A DNA stretch of 64,000 bases, taken from IMG/VR virus record IMGVR_UViG_3300045922_000122, positions 1 to 64,000 of that record, one strand, 5' to 3'. Shown in pieces: positions 30,242 through 40,900 of the stretch (position 1 is its first letter; every line of letters starts with the position of its first letter). The DNA is from a virus. The notes beneath the pieces are model-generated. The model was not told where the DNA came from. It made no database searches and saw only the letters and a list, made by a program, of their open reading frames with translations. The position numbers were made by a program, and so were the translations under genes.

Positions 30242-33200
30242 TTACTTCCAGTATTCTTCTCCAGACCATATAGTTATATTTCTAACAGCTTCACTTGTAA
30301 CAGGAAATAATTTACCTATATATTTAATAGGTTTGTACTTCTTTTGCATTTCTTCGCTTCCTACAAGTACACCAACAGTATTACCAGTAAAATGAGCTGT
30401 AAAATTAACAACATCTGTAAGTGTAGCTGTTACAGCAAATGGACTTTTTACAATAGCATTAAAAGAAATAGGGTTAACAAAAAATGCTAATTCGTCTTTA
30501 AATCTAGTAACTGTTTTTATAGTAAATTTTCTAAAACCATCTAATTCTTCATCATCATCATCTCCGCCTTTTACTAATACTACTAATGCAAATACACTTA
30601 GAAGTGCTTGAAGCTCCATTATAGAAGCTTTTACATTTCCTTTCATAAGAGATACATAAGCTTCTTTAGCTCTTTTTATATCTTCAGGGTTATTAATATC
30701 TCCACCCATTTTCGTTATTAAAAAATTTCTATTCTCTTCTTGTAATAAATCAAATTTATTTTCAAATATCTCATCCAAATTAGTACCTATACCAACAATC
30801 ATACCTAAAGTTTTAGTAGCATTTTTAATTATGTTATCTGATATAAAATCTTTAAAAGCTCTATATCTTCCTATTTCAAATTCCTCTGTATTAACATTAT
30901 ATTTTAAACTACCTCCTCTTGTAGAAAGTAATCTAGGAATCCAATTTCTAAATTGCATTAATGCTCTACCTAATATATATTGATTAACTAACATTATATC
31001 ATAAGTAGGAGCTACACCCATTATAGTTTTAGATACTTCTAATACTTTTCTTCTAAATTTTAAATATTCTTCATTAGAAGCAGCATCAGTAAGACCTTTA
31101 ATATATAAAGTATCACCTTTTATTTCAGTTAAATCTTTTATAGACTTAGAACCTTTAGGAAGTTTACTTAAATGTTTTATCTTACCATCAGCATCAATAC
31201 CATGAGATTGTAGCATTGCTAATAATATTGAATTTATAATAAGGCTATCTGTACCTTTTTGAAGAGCATATATTTTATCATAGGTAAAAAATTTCTCTGC
31301 TGCACTTACAGAAAGATTATTAGCTTTATTAAATCCTTCCATATCACCCATAATATCAAAATATCTTAAAGTAGCAAGTAAATCTTTATTCAAAGCACCT
31401 GAAGTAAATGCTCCTATACCATGTAAAAATTGACTTCTTGTATAAAAAGTACCTTTAGCTCCTTCTATCAAAGCATTAGTAATACCACCAAAAGCATTAG
31501 CAGAAGCTGATACAAAGTTTAATCCTAGAGCTTTAGCAGAAACATATTTTAATATTTTATTAAATACTTTAAAAGCACTAATTTCAAAATCATAATCCTC
31601 GTATATTACATTACCATCAGCATCTCTTTTTATATTACCTTTATCATCGTAAACTGGTCTTTTTCTTTTTATTGTAAAAGATTTATCTGTTTTGATATTC
31701 AATCCATAAATAGCTTCAGCCATAAAATCTCTAAAGGCTTCTAAAGTATTACTTTCTAAAGCACTTTTAGTTTTATATACACCGTTTTCTTTTTTAGGTC
31801 TACCTAATAAATCTGTTACATATAGTTTTTCTAGTTTTAAAGCTTCATATAATAAATGTGCAGAATCTTCTATTTCTCTCATGTGAACGTTATTATAATA
31901 TTGCATTGCCCACAAAGAAAGAACTTTTCCTAAATCTGTTGAAGCTTTTTGCCCTAACTTTTCAGTATAAGGTATAGGTATTTTATAATCTATTTCTCCT
32001 GTAATAGTATTAAGCTCACCGTAATTACCTTGATAACTAGCACTTATTTCGTTGAAAAATCTATCTTTAAGTCCAGATATAGCACCTATTCCTACATTAT
32101 TTAATTGCTCTATAAAGCTTTGCATTATTTGCGGTATAAAATTTCCTTCATATTCTAGACCTAAATCTTTTCTACTTTTAATTATAAAGTCAGTAAATAA
32201 ATCATAAAATTCTTTTAATTCTGGAGTTTTTTGAATAGTTTCATATTCTTTAGACTTAGGTAAATCTTCTTTAAGTCTTAAATAATAACTATTTTTATTT
32301 AAATAAACATAAGAATATTTTTCTGCATTGTATTTTTTATCAAAAAGTTCTACTTTTTCTTTTACTAATTTTTCTTTTTGTTCTTTAGGTTCATTTTTAA
32401 AATACTCTTCCCAGTATTTTTTATTAGATTCAGCAGCTTTATTAAAAGCTTCTTTATCAAAATTATAAAACTTCTTTAAAGTATTGTAATCTTTTTCTTC
32501 TCTAGCCTTTTTTATAGCTTCAAATATACTTCTATCGTATTTATCTATTAAGATAATATTACCTTTATAATCTCTTTTTATCATGTAATTAAACATGTCT
32601 TTTAAAGGTATACCTCTAGAAATAGAATATTCTTCTAATTTTTTAACAGCACTTTCTATCTTTTTATTAAATTCATCTATAGCTACTTTTGTTTTATTTT
32701 TACTACCTATTACTAATTTATAAAGAGCTTGTATTTTTGGATGCTGTTGAGTAGAAAAACTATTAAATAATTTTGTCCATATTCCTATATCAGCTTGAGG
32801 TAAATCGCTACCAGTAATATTTTCATTAGCTAAAATTCTTTTTACTTCTGTTTTTACTTTGTCTTCAAATAAGTCCTTACCTTCTTCTATAAGTTCTCTA
32901 AACCTATTTATCTTTTCTCTTATAGTATTATAATGTTCATCTGGTATATTTTTTCTATATTGATTAAAGTTTATAGATTTATAAAATTCAAAAGAAGAGT
33001 TCATTGCTGCTAATCTACTAATGTTAGTTTCTAACATCATATTTTGCAACTCGTAAATAGCAGTATTTAAAAACTTATCTATATTTTTAGTAAGCTGTAA
33101 ATTTGTAATAGTTTCATTTAAAGTCTTTATTCTATTTGTATTTTTAACTTTTTCTTCTTCTGTAGTAGCAGGTACTTTAAGTATCTTATCTCTTTCTTTA

Positions 33201-35239
33201 ATTAAACCATCTATAATACTATCTATTGTTTTATTTCCTGTACGTTCTTCTTCTATAGGAATTGGATTTAAATACTTTTTATCTTCATTGTATTGTAAAT
33301 TTCCTATTTCAATTCCTGTAACTTCCCAATCAACTGGTTTTTTATCTTTAAAAATAGTCTTAACATTTAAGTTAATAGGTATAAGTCTAGTTTTACCTTC
33401 TTGATTAATACCATAAGCTTTTTCAAGTATGTTTCCATATTCTTTTGCTTGGTTAAGGTATTCTTCTTTTTTAGTTTTATATAAAGTATCGTATATAACT
33501 TTACCGTCTTTTTTAATAAATTCTGTAAATTTATAATCTATTATATCTCTTTTTAATTTACCATTTTCTTTATATATTACTATTAAGTCTACAGTACCAG
33601 CGACCTTTTTTTCTTTATCTCCTATAATTTGTTCTGTTAAAAATATACTTCCTTTAGGATATTTATTTACTAAAAGTTCTGCAAACATTTCAATTTTAGC
33701 AACATCTTCTATTAATATACCATCTACAACTTCTCTAGGAATGTTAATATTCTTCTCTCTCATTTCAACAGCTCTATTAATAGCTTTTTGTAGCTGTTGA
33801 TGCCCTAAAATACCATATCTTTTATTTACATCATCGTGAATACGTTGCAAATCTGACCTATTTATATCTTTATTGCCTTTGACTTTTCTTGTAACAGTAG
33901 TTTTAAATTCTACACCATCTTCGCTATAATAAAATTCTTCTTCTCCTTTAGAGTTTATTCTTGAGTTTCTAACAATCCTCCTTTCTCTTATCTTATCGGC
34001 AGCATTTTTAATTTCCCTTAAATCTTCTTCTGAATATTCACTAACTTGTAAAGCACTTAAATCGTTTTCTATATTACTACCATCTGTTATTAAATCGCTA
34101 GTATCTTCAAACAGAATTTTCATTGCTGTATAGTCAAAAGTATTAGTCTTAAATTTATTAAATAGATTAGTTAAATATTCTATTATTTTATCAAAAATAC
34201 TTTTAACTTTATTTATTTCTTTAGTAAGTCTATCAAATTGTTCTTTAGTTAAATCTGTTCTACCTGCCCTATACTGACGCATTATACTTGCAGTTATTAA
34301 TTTAACAGCAGCTTCTTCTTTAAATTCTAATTCTGTTGTATATATACCTGCATAATCTTCAAGTACTTGTTTATAAGTTTCAGTATTTTTAACTTCGCTC
34401 ATCATTTTTTGGTACAAATAAGTACCTCTCATCATCCATAAAATAACGTGAGCAGTTTCTTCTGGTATAGTATCTGCATTTCTATTTTTTTCTAAAACTT
34501 CTACTATATATCTAAGATTTCTTTTTAAATATACAGCTCTACCAAAAGCATCAGGTATAGGATTTCCTTCAGCATCTTTTATGCTATCTAATCCTTTAAC
34601 ATCTACACCTAATTTTCTAAGAAAATTTACCAATTTATACTCTAAATTAGCATCTTTTCTTGTAGGATAATTATTTTTAATTTCAGCAGTAACTCTATTA
34701 TATTCTCCAGTAACAGATACATTTATATTTAATAAAGGATATTTTGCTTCAAATTCTTTTTTAAGTCTAGCTGGACTAATTCTATAACTAAATGTACGAT
34801 TTTCACTATTAAATTGTTCTAATTGTTTTTGTGCAGCAGAACTTTTAATGCTATAACTAATATCTTCTTTTATATTTTTAGCTACATTATCCATTTCTTT
34901 AATATAAGCTTGCTTTAAACTTTCAATATCTAAAAGTTCTATTTTAGGACTGTAAGTTAATTTTATTTTACCTTTTTCAGCAGGTTCTGTAGTTACTGAA
35001 ATAGCTGGATGGTTTTTATATTTAGCTTTTTCTATACTAGCTACATCTTTATATACAAGTATACTTTTTATACCATCATTAAGTTTTTTAAGTATTTCTA
35101 CAGAAGGTATAGTATTAACATCTGTATTTGTCTTTTTGTTATAGTCTAATATTATAGCATCTATAACCAAAGAAGGTAAATTGTAATATCTTTGTATTTC
35201 TTTGTATCTAGTATGATTTCTATTATAACAAATATTCAT
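30242..35239 (-). CDS. Large polyvalent virion protein with RecB-type nuclease domain, 1665 aa
   Basis: Seen in order: a strand-helix N-terminal region; a degenerate zincin-like site EETAH (260-264) with a later ELEFKEEAAVKL helix; a PD-(D/E)XK nuclease core (GTVDLIV with D551, IIDYKF with D568 and K570, then a LNQAKEYG helix); long helical and coiled-coil parts; and C-terminal hydrophobic segments (SVFALVVLVKGG before DDDDEE; FNAIVKSPFAVTATL). Proteins of this kind in crAss-like phages lie beside the virion RNA polymerase and are thought to be injected. Here it is the last gene of the late transcript, 3 bases from the 131-aa gene. Nuclease activity and target are inferred. Confidence 0.7.
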   Translation of the reverse strand: MNICYNRNHTRYKEIQRYYNLPSLVIDAIILDYNKKTNTDVNTIPSVEILKKLNDGIKSILVYKDVASIEKAKYKNHPAISVTTEPAEKGKIKLTYSPKIELLDIESLKQAYIKEMDNVAKNIKEDISYSIKSSAAQKQLEQFNSENRTFSYRISPARLKKEFEAKYPLLNINVSVTGEYNRVTAEIKNNYPTRKDANLEYKLVNFLRKLGVDVKGLDSIKDAEGNPIPDAFGRAVYLKRNLRYIVEVLEKNRNADTIPEETAHVILWMMRGTYLYQKMMSEVKNTETYKQVLEDYAGIYTTELEFKEEAAVKLITASIMRQYRAGRTDLTKEQFDRLTKEINKVKSIFDKIIEYLTNLFNKFKTNTFDYTAMKILFEDTSDLITDGSNIENDLSALQVSEYSEEDLREIKNAADKIRERRIVRNSRINSKGEEEFYYSEDGVEFKTTVTRKVKGNKDINRSDLQRIHDDVNKRYGILGHQQLQKAINRAVEMREKNINIPREVVDGILIEDVAKIEMFAELLVNKYPKGSIFLTEQIIGDKEKKVAGTVDLIVIYKENGKLKRDIIDYKFTEFIKKDGKVIYDTLYKTKKEEYLNQAKEYGNILEKAYGINQEGKTRLIPINLNVKTIFKDKKPVDWEVTGIEIGNLQYNEDKKYLNPIPIEEERTGNKTIDSIIDGLIKERDKILKVPATTEEEKVKNTNRIKTLNETITNLQLTKNIDKFLNTAIYELQNMMLETNISRLAAMNSSFEFYKSINFNQYRKNIPDEHYNTIREKINRFRELIEEGKDLFEDKVKTEVKRILANENITGSDLPQADIGIWTKLFNSFSTQQHPKIQALYKLVIGSKNKTKVAIDEFNKKIESAVKKLEEYSISRGIPLKDMFNYMIKRDYKGNIILIDKYDRSIFEAIKKAREEKDYNTLKKFYNFDKEAFNKAAESNKKYWEEYFKNEPKEQKEKLVKEKVELFDKKYNAEKYSYVYLNKNSYYLRLKEDLPKSKEYETIQKTPELKEFYDLFTDFIIKSRKDLGLEYEGNFIPQIMQSFIEQLNNVGIGAISGLKDRFFNEISASYQGNYGELNTITGEIDYKIPIPYTEKLGQKASTDLGKVLSLWAMQYYNNVHMREIEDSAHLLYEALKLEKLYVTDLLGRPKKENGVYKTKSALESNTLEAFRDFMAEAIYGLNIKTDKSFTIKRKRPVYDDKGNIKRDADGNVIYEDYDFEISAFKVFNKILKYVSAKALGLNFVSASANAFGGITNALIEGAKGTFYTRSQFLHGIGAFTSGALNKDLLATLRYFDIMGDMEGFNKANNLSVSAAEKFFTYDKIYALQKGTDSLIINSILLAMLQSHGIDADGKIKHLSKLPKGSKSIKDLTEIKGDTLYIKGLTDAASNEEYLKFRRKVLEVSKTIMGVAPTYDIMLVNQYILGRALMQFRNWIPRLLSTRGGSLKYNVNTEEFEIGRYRAFKDFISDNIIKNATKTLGMIVGIGTNLDEIFENKFDLLQEENRNFLITKMGGDINNPEDIKRAKEAYVSLMKGNVKASIMELQALLSVFALVVLVKGGDDDDEELDGFRKFTIKTVTRFKDELAFFVNPISFNAIVKSPFAVTATLTDVVNFTAHFTGNTVGVLVGSEEMQKKYKPIKYIGKLFPVTSEAVRNITIWSGEEYWK

Positions 35240-35242
35240 ATT

Positions 35243-35638
35243 TTAATAGCATTTATCTAACATTTCTTTTGTTTTATCTACACCATGTACAGCAGCAAAT
35301 ATTCTAATAGCAGCTTCAGCTTCTTCTATTGTATTAACATTAAATGCTTTTAATGTTATTTCTTTAACAATGGGCGAAGATAATAATTTTTGTTTAAAAT
35401 TACTAATTAAATTTTCAATATTATTTTTATCAAATTGACTGGTTTCTGCTTTAGTAATATTATTATTTTTAACAAATTCTCTAAACCCTTCTATATCTTT
35501 TCTACCTGTTTGATTTACATAATCAGTAAATGTTTGTATAGCTTGTTGTTTTTGTTCAGGTGTTATAGTATTAACACTTTTATATAATTCTTCTAAAGAA
35601 TTATATCTTACTCCTCTATATGTTGGTTTGCAGCTCAT
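35243..35638 (-). CDS. Small virion-associated protein, 131 aa
   Basis: No named family. Residues about 48-60 (KDIEGFREFVKNN) repeat almost exactly a stretch near the C-terminus of the 5323-aa protein (DIEGFREFVKNDN), so it looks like a broken-off or related module. The rest is helical. Its ATG overlaps the end of the 766-aa gene, so it is part of the late operon. Confidence 0.6.
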   Translation of the reverse strand: MSCKPTYRGVRYNSLEELYKSVNTITPEQKQQAIQTFTDYVNQTGRKDIEGFREFVKNNNITKAETSQFDKNNIENLISNFKQKLLSSPIVKEITLKAFNVNTIEEAEAAIRIFAAVHGVDKTKEMLDKCY

Positions 35639-37935
35639 TGTTTTTCTGTTTTATTATTTTGTTGATTTAAAAGACCTATACCAATAGCAGGAGGAATTAT
35701 ACCAAAAGCTTTTATTTCTCCTTTACCTTCTTTAAACTTTTTAGGTATATCAAATTCATACCAAGTATTACCTTTACTATCTGTAACTTTTTTAGGTTCT
35801 ACGCCAAATAATTTTTTAATAATCTTAGGTTGTTCTGCATATTTTTTAAGAATAGTTTGATGTTCAGGAGAATAATTTACTGAAGTTTCTTTTTTTCTAT
35901 ATCCTTGCACTTTAGCAGCAGTTTCAGGAGTAGGCAATCTTACTTTATTTATATCGCCTCTTTTACCTGCATAATCTACTAACTCTTGTAAATATCTTTT
36001 CTGATGATTTTTATCTAATAGTTGTTTTTGAGTAAAGTTTTCTATTTCTGCTTTTTTCATTAAATTAAATTCTTTTTGTTTTTTAGCCTCATTAAAAGCT
36101 CCTAACTTTAAAAGTTCTTTTTCTTGATTTTCCATATTCATTAAAGCTTTTAATTCAAAATCTTTATCAAAAGATTTTGGCATAATTCTATGAGTACCTT
36201 GAAAAGCATCAGATTGTATTTGAGTTACTGTTAATACATCAGGAGTTTCCTCATCTCTTAAAAAATGAATATGACCTAATGTTTCATCTGGATTACCATG
36301 AGCATTTGAACCTCTACCAAATTTATTTTTATTTCCTAATATAAGAGTTTTGTTTTCTAATGGTAAAGATTTTGTATAATTTATAGCTGCCTCTTTATTT
36401 GGAAAATTTAAACCAAATATTCCTTCTATTTCATATTTACCCGAATTTTTATGAAAATATATTCTACTAGGGTCTTCAATAGCTTGTAAAATTTCTTTTT
36501 TATTACTAGGATATCCTATGTTCTCTAAACCATAATCACTCCTATAGTCAACAAGTCGTCTTTCTAAAGGAATAAGGTTTTCTTGTATTAATTTTCTAAA
36601 ATCATTAAAATCCATTTTTTTAGGAATGTTTTCTCCTAACCATTGTTTAACTAAAGCTACTTTTTCAGCACCTCCTGATTCTTTACCTATAATTGATAAA
36701 GCTTGTTCTATGTTTATTAATCCTGTTTTAGGTTCTACTATTTTACTAATAGGACCATCAGACATTGTAGATTTTAAATGTAGTCCAGGTAATTCTTCTA
36801 ATTGCCAAGTTTTATCTTGTTTTTCAGTAGTATTATATTTTTGTATTAAAGCTTTGTTATCTAATATTTCTTTATCAAGTTTAGAAATAGCTTCTTCTTT
36901 ACTTAATCCTTTTACAGCATCATAGGAATCATCTAACTTTTTAAATTTACCTGTTTTGTATAATTTATTCCATATACTTAATCCAACAAGATTTAAAGGG
37001 TCTGTTACAATATCTTCTACAATACCAGCTTTATTCTTCTTACCTTTAATAGCATCACTAAAAGAATAATCATCTTTATAAGCAGCTTGTACCATTTTAG
37101 AAGGTATAGTTAATGGATTTAGTATTTTAGAAGCATCACCTAATTTACTCATTATAGGATTATCAGCATACTCTTTTAACATTTCTTGCTTTTCTCTATC
37201 ACTATAATCAGGAGAATTTAAAATGTTTTTAATTGTTTGTGATGGATTTTGTTCTATTAATGAAGTCAAACCTCTTTTAGTATCTGCCCATAAAGAAGAT
37301 TGATATTTAGGATTTCTTTTAACGAATTCTTCTTCTTTACTCGTCATTGAATTTAACCATTCAGCTCTACTTAAATTTCCTTGCGGTTTATTTTTAATTA
37401 ATTGTTCAGAAACATAATCTAATGATTTTTTTTCATATTCTTCATCAAGTCTTTTTGGATAATTTGTTTCTGTATTACCAAGACTTTTTGCAAAAGGTGT
37501 TAAATATTTTTGTATATAATCATATTTAGGATTTGTTTTTTCATATTCTCTTTTATACTTTAACCAATCAGGAGCTTTATCTTCTACTACAAGTTCTTTT
37601 AAAGGAGTAGCTATATAAGTATTAGTATTTTTATCATAAGTCATTAATTTACCTGAATTATATAAATCTTTATATTCTTTAGAAGATATATCATACTCTT
37701 TAATAATACCTTTTTCATCTTTAACTTTAATTTTCTTACTAGGAATAAGACTACCATCTTCTGCATAATCAGACATTACTGGTAATGTATCTACAAAAGC
37801 ATCTACACAACTCCAGCACTTATCTTTAATCATACTTTCTACTTTTGCTCTATCTTTTTTAGGTATAATTACAATATCTCCGTATGAATTACGAATTGCT
37901 AATTCACCGCCTTCTACTTCTATTTGTTTTTTCAT
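35635..37935 (-). CDS. Polyvalent-type virion protein, 766 aa
   Basis: The middle to C-terminal part (about 380-745) resembles a module found in phage polyvalent proteins: WLGENIPKKMDFNDFRKLI, a PDETLGHIHFLRDE strand, VTQIQSDAFQ (about 563-572), then a helix YLQELVDYAGKRGDINKVRLP and a final strand pair. I cannot state its activity. The N-terminus begins with an EVEGGELAI block that in other phage proteins follows an HExGG motif. A short hydrophobic end (FGIIPPAIGIGLL) may touch the membrane. It starts one base after the 5323-aa gene, so the two were perhaps once one reading frame. Confidence 0.65.
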   Translation of the reverse strand: MKKQIEVEGGELAIRNSYGDIVIIPKKDRAKVESMIKDKCWSCVDAFVDTLPVMSDYAEDGSLIPSKKIKVKDEKGIIKEYDISSKEYKDLYNSGKLMTYDKNTNTYIATPLKELVVEDKAPDWLKYKREYEKTNPKYDYIQKYLTPFAKSLGNTETNYPKRLDEEYEKKSLDYVSEQLIKNKPQGNLSRAEWLNSMTSKEEEFVKRNPKYQSSLWADTKRGLTSLIEQNPSQTIKNILNSPDYSDREKQEMLKEYADNPIMSKLGDASKILNPLTIPSKMVQAAYKDDYSFSDAIKGKKNKAGIVEDIVTDPLNLVGLSIWNKLYKTGKFKKLDDSYDAVKGLSKEEAISKLDKEILDNKALIQKYNTTEKQDKTWQLEELPGLHLKSTMSDGPISKIVEPKTGLINIEQALSIIGKESGGAEKVALVKQWLGENIPKKMDFNDFRKLIQENLIPLERRLVDYRSDYGLENIGYPSNKKEILQAIEDPSRIYFHKNSGKYEIEGIFGLNFPNKEAAINYTKSLPLENKTLILGNKNKFGRGSNAHGNPDETLGHIHFLRDEETPDVLTVTQIQSDAFQGTHRIMPKSFDKDFELKALMNMENQEKELLKLGAFNEAKKQKEFNLMKKAEIENFTQKQLLDKNHQKRYLQELVDYAGKRGDINKVRLPTPETAAKVQGYRKKETSVNYSPEHQTILKKYAEQPKIIKKLFGVEPKKVTDSKGNTWYEFDIPKKFKEGKGEIKAFGIIPPAIGIGLLNQQNNKTEKQ

Positions 37936-37936
37936 A

Positions 37937-40900
37937 TTATTTTAAAGTTTTTGAATTAATAACTAAACCATTTTTTGCTTTAATTTGACCTTGTTTACCA
38001 GTCATTTTAATAGTTCCATTACTTATTTCTATATCAATACCTCCTCTTTCATGGGAAGCTCCTTTAAATTCTTTAACAATTTCCCATTTACCGCCTTTTG
38101 TAAATTTATTAAAACTCATTCCATCTTTAGCACAAGGATTACCTTCTTCATCTGTATATGTTATTTCAGATTCATCAATAACATCAAACCCTAAAGTTTT
38201 ATATATTTCATTAGCTAATTGAAGATTTTTATCAAATAATTCTTCTACCTGTTGATTAATATTTTCATATTGATTATTTTCTACTATATTATCATTTTTA
38301 ACAAACTCTCTAAAACCTTCTATATCTTGTTTACTTCCTAGTATATGAACTTGTTCTGGTCTAAATACTACAAAAGATTCATCATTAGTCCCTTCTCCTG
38401 TATTAATATATACAAATCCATCAAATTTTGAATTTAATAATTTATTTTCAACTATTTTTTTATCATTAATATCAGGAATTTCTTTTCCATTAAAAGTAGA
38501 TTTATTAGGGTAATTATTTTTTACTTTAAACCAATCATCACCTTTTGGAACATCATAATCTTGATTTATTCCAGTTTCAAAACCAGCATTTTGTATATCT
38601 TTTATAAACCTTGCAGGAGATTCATCTCCAGAATCTCTTTTAAATAGAGGATTTTTAATGTTTATAATACTCAAATACAATGATTTACCTTTTTCTTCAG
38701 CATATAATTTTCTAGTTAAAGCAGCTTTTTTAGAACCAAAATGAATAAAATTATTATTTTTTGGTATATATCCATAATGATAAACAATATCTTTAACTTT
38801 ACTATCAGGAAATATAGTATCTAAATAAGCAGAATATTGTTCTAGAGTTCCAATAGAGGCTAATTCACGATATTGATTAAATAATTCTTTTACTCCTGTT
38901 TTAATCTGATTTTCTCTTTGATTAAAAATACCACTAGCTCTATTTTGAAGTTCTCTTAATCTTTCAGAACTAAAACCAACTTCACCTGTTTCTAAATCAA
39001 CTCTTTTTAGAAAAGCATCTGTAAGTATTTGTGTTAGTTCTTGTTTTTGTAGTTTAGATAATGAATTAAATTTATCCATTATCCATTTTACAAATTTAGT
39101 CCACCAATTCCAAGCTTCACCTCTTTGTTTAACAGCTTGTTCGCCAATAGACTGAACAAGAGCTTCTTCACTTCCCCACTTTCTAATAGCTTCTTGAACT
39201 ATTGGTGTGTTTCTAAACCAAGCTATATAATGGTGAGCGTATTCGTGTGGTAATGTATCTATTCTTTGGTTTAAAGCATCTATAAGAACAGTACCGGCTT
39301 TAATATTAGCTTGACCTATTATTCTATTAAGTTCATCTTTTTGAAATTGTATATTTCCAATTTTTTCAAAATATTTATATTTTCTAATAGCTTCATTAGA
39401 AATTACTTGATATAAATAAGAAGCATCAAAATTTGTAGATTTTAAAAAGTTTAAAACAGTATTATATTTATTAAATTGAGAATGAGCTTTATATCTATTT
39501 AAGATTAAATCTGAAAAAGTATCTACTTTACTTATAGTATCTAATTTATTTATAGATAGATTTTTTACAATATTGTCTTTATTACTCCAATATTGTTTTA
39601 ATAAAAATGCTGCTTGTTCATTTGATTTATATTTAGATAAAATATTATAAGGTAAGTATGACCTTAAAGTATATTGTTGATTTTTATCAAACTTTTTAAT
39701 AGCATTTTCTATACCTTCAAGTTTTACTTTTTTAGTAAAAGAAGCAAATAATCTTGAAAGCGAATAAACTTTATTTACATATTCATTTATTGATTTTAAT
39801 TTTTGTAAATACTTCTCTCTTTTATCTAATAAATCATTTATAAAATCTTCAGATTTTAAATACTTATCTAAAGATTGTAAAGATTCTTCAAAATTATTGT
39901 AAGATATACGATTTTCAAAACTATCACCTATTACTGACTTAACTAAAGAACGTAAACTAAAAGTACTTGTTTTTTTAGGTAGATATTCCCTAGTTTTTAA
40001 TTTTAACTTGTTTTCATAATATTTAATAACTTGTTTTTCTTCTTTTGAAGATAAAGGCTTTTCTTTAACTTCTTTTTTTCTGTTTTCTATTTCTTTTATA
40101 TATTCTTCTATATAATTTTTTTCTTCATATTCAGAATTTTTTATTTCATTTTCTAAAAGATTAATATATTCTTTTGGATTACTAATATTTTGTTCAATGT
40201 ATTCTCTAAACGGAGGCGTTGCATCCGCACCTGCCCATCCTTGAGCTTCTAATATACGATATATAAATCTACCTGCTTCTTTTGGACTTAGATTATAGTT
40301 AGCTTGAATATCATCTAATGTTAAAGGAATAAGTCTTGGTTTATATGTTTCTTTAACTTTTACATGTGAACCTAATCCAAAAAATTCATTAGATATAAAC
40401 TCATGTTGAGGCATATCATAAATATAAATAGCATTATTTATAGCTACAGCAGAAACATAATGAGTTATATCAAAATTTCCAAGAGGTGATTTTACAAAAA
40501 CACTTAATTGGTCTCCATTAGGAGATGAAGGGTAAGGATTTAAACCTATTTTTTTTAAATATTCTGTAGATTCTTTTGCTGTAAAATTACAAATACCGTT
40601 AGGACATAAAGTATCTTGGTTTTCAAATAATTCAAATTTATTTATTTCATCTGGTATTGTTTGATTGAAAACATTTTTATCTGTTTCCCATGTAGGATTA
40701 TTAGTAATATTTAATCCTAGTTCAGGATAAAGAGATTGTATTTTTTCTTGTAATTCTTTTACTAAGTTTAAATCTAAAGGATAATAATTATTATTACTAA
40801 TTTGATTAAATGTTTGATTATTACTTTTATTTATATATAAACCAACGCCGTTAAACGGTTGATATTCTAATCCTTTATCTAATAAATATTTTCTAATAGC

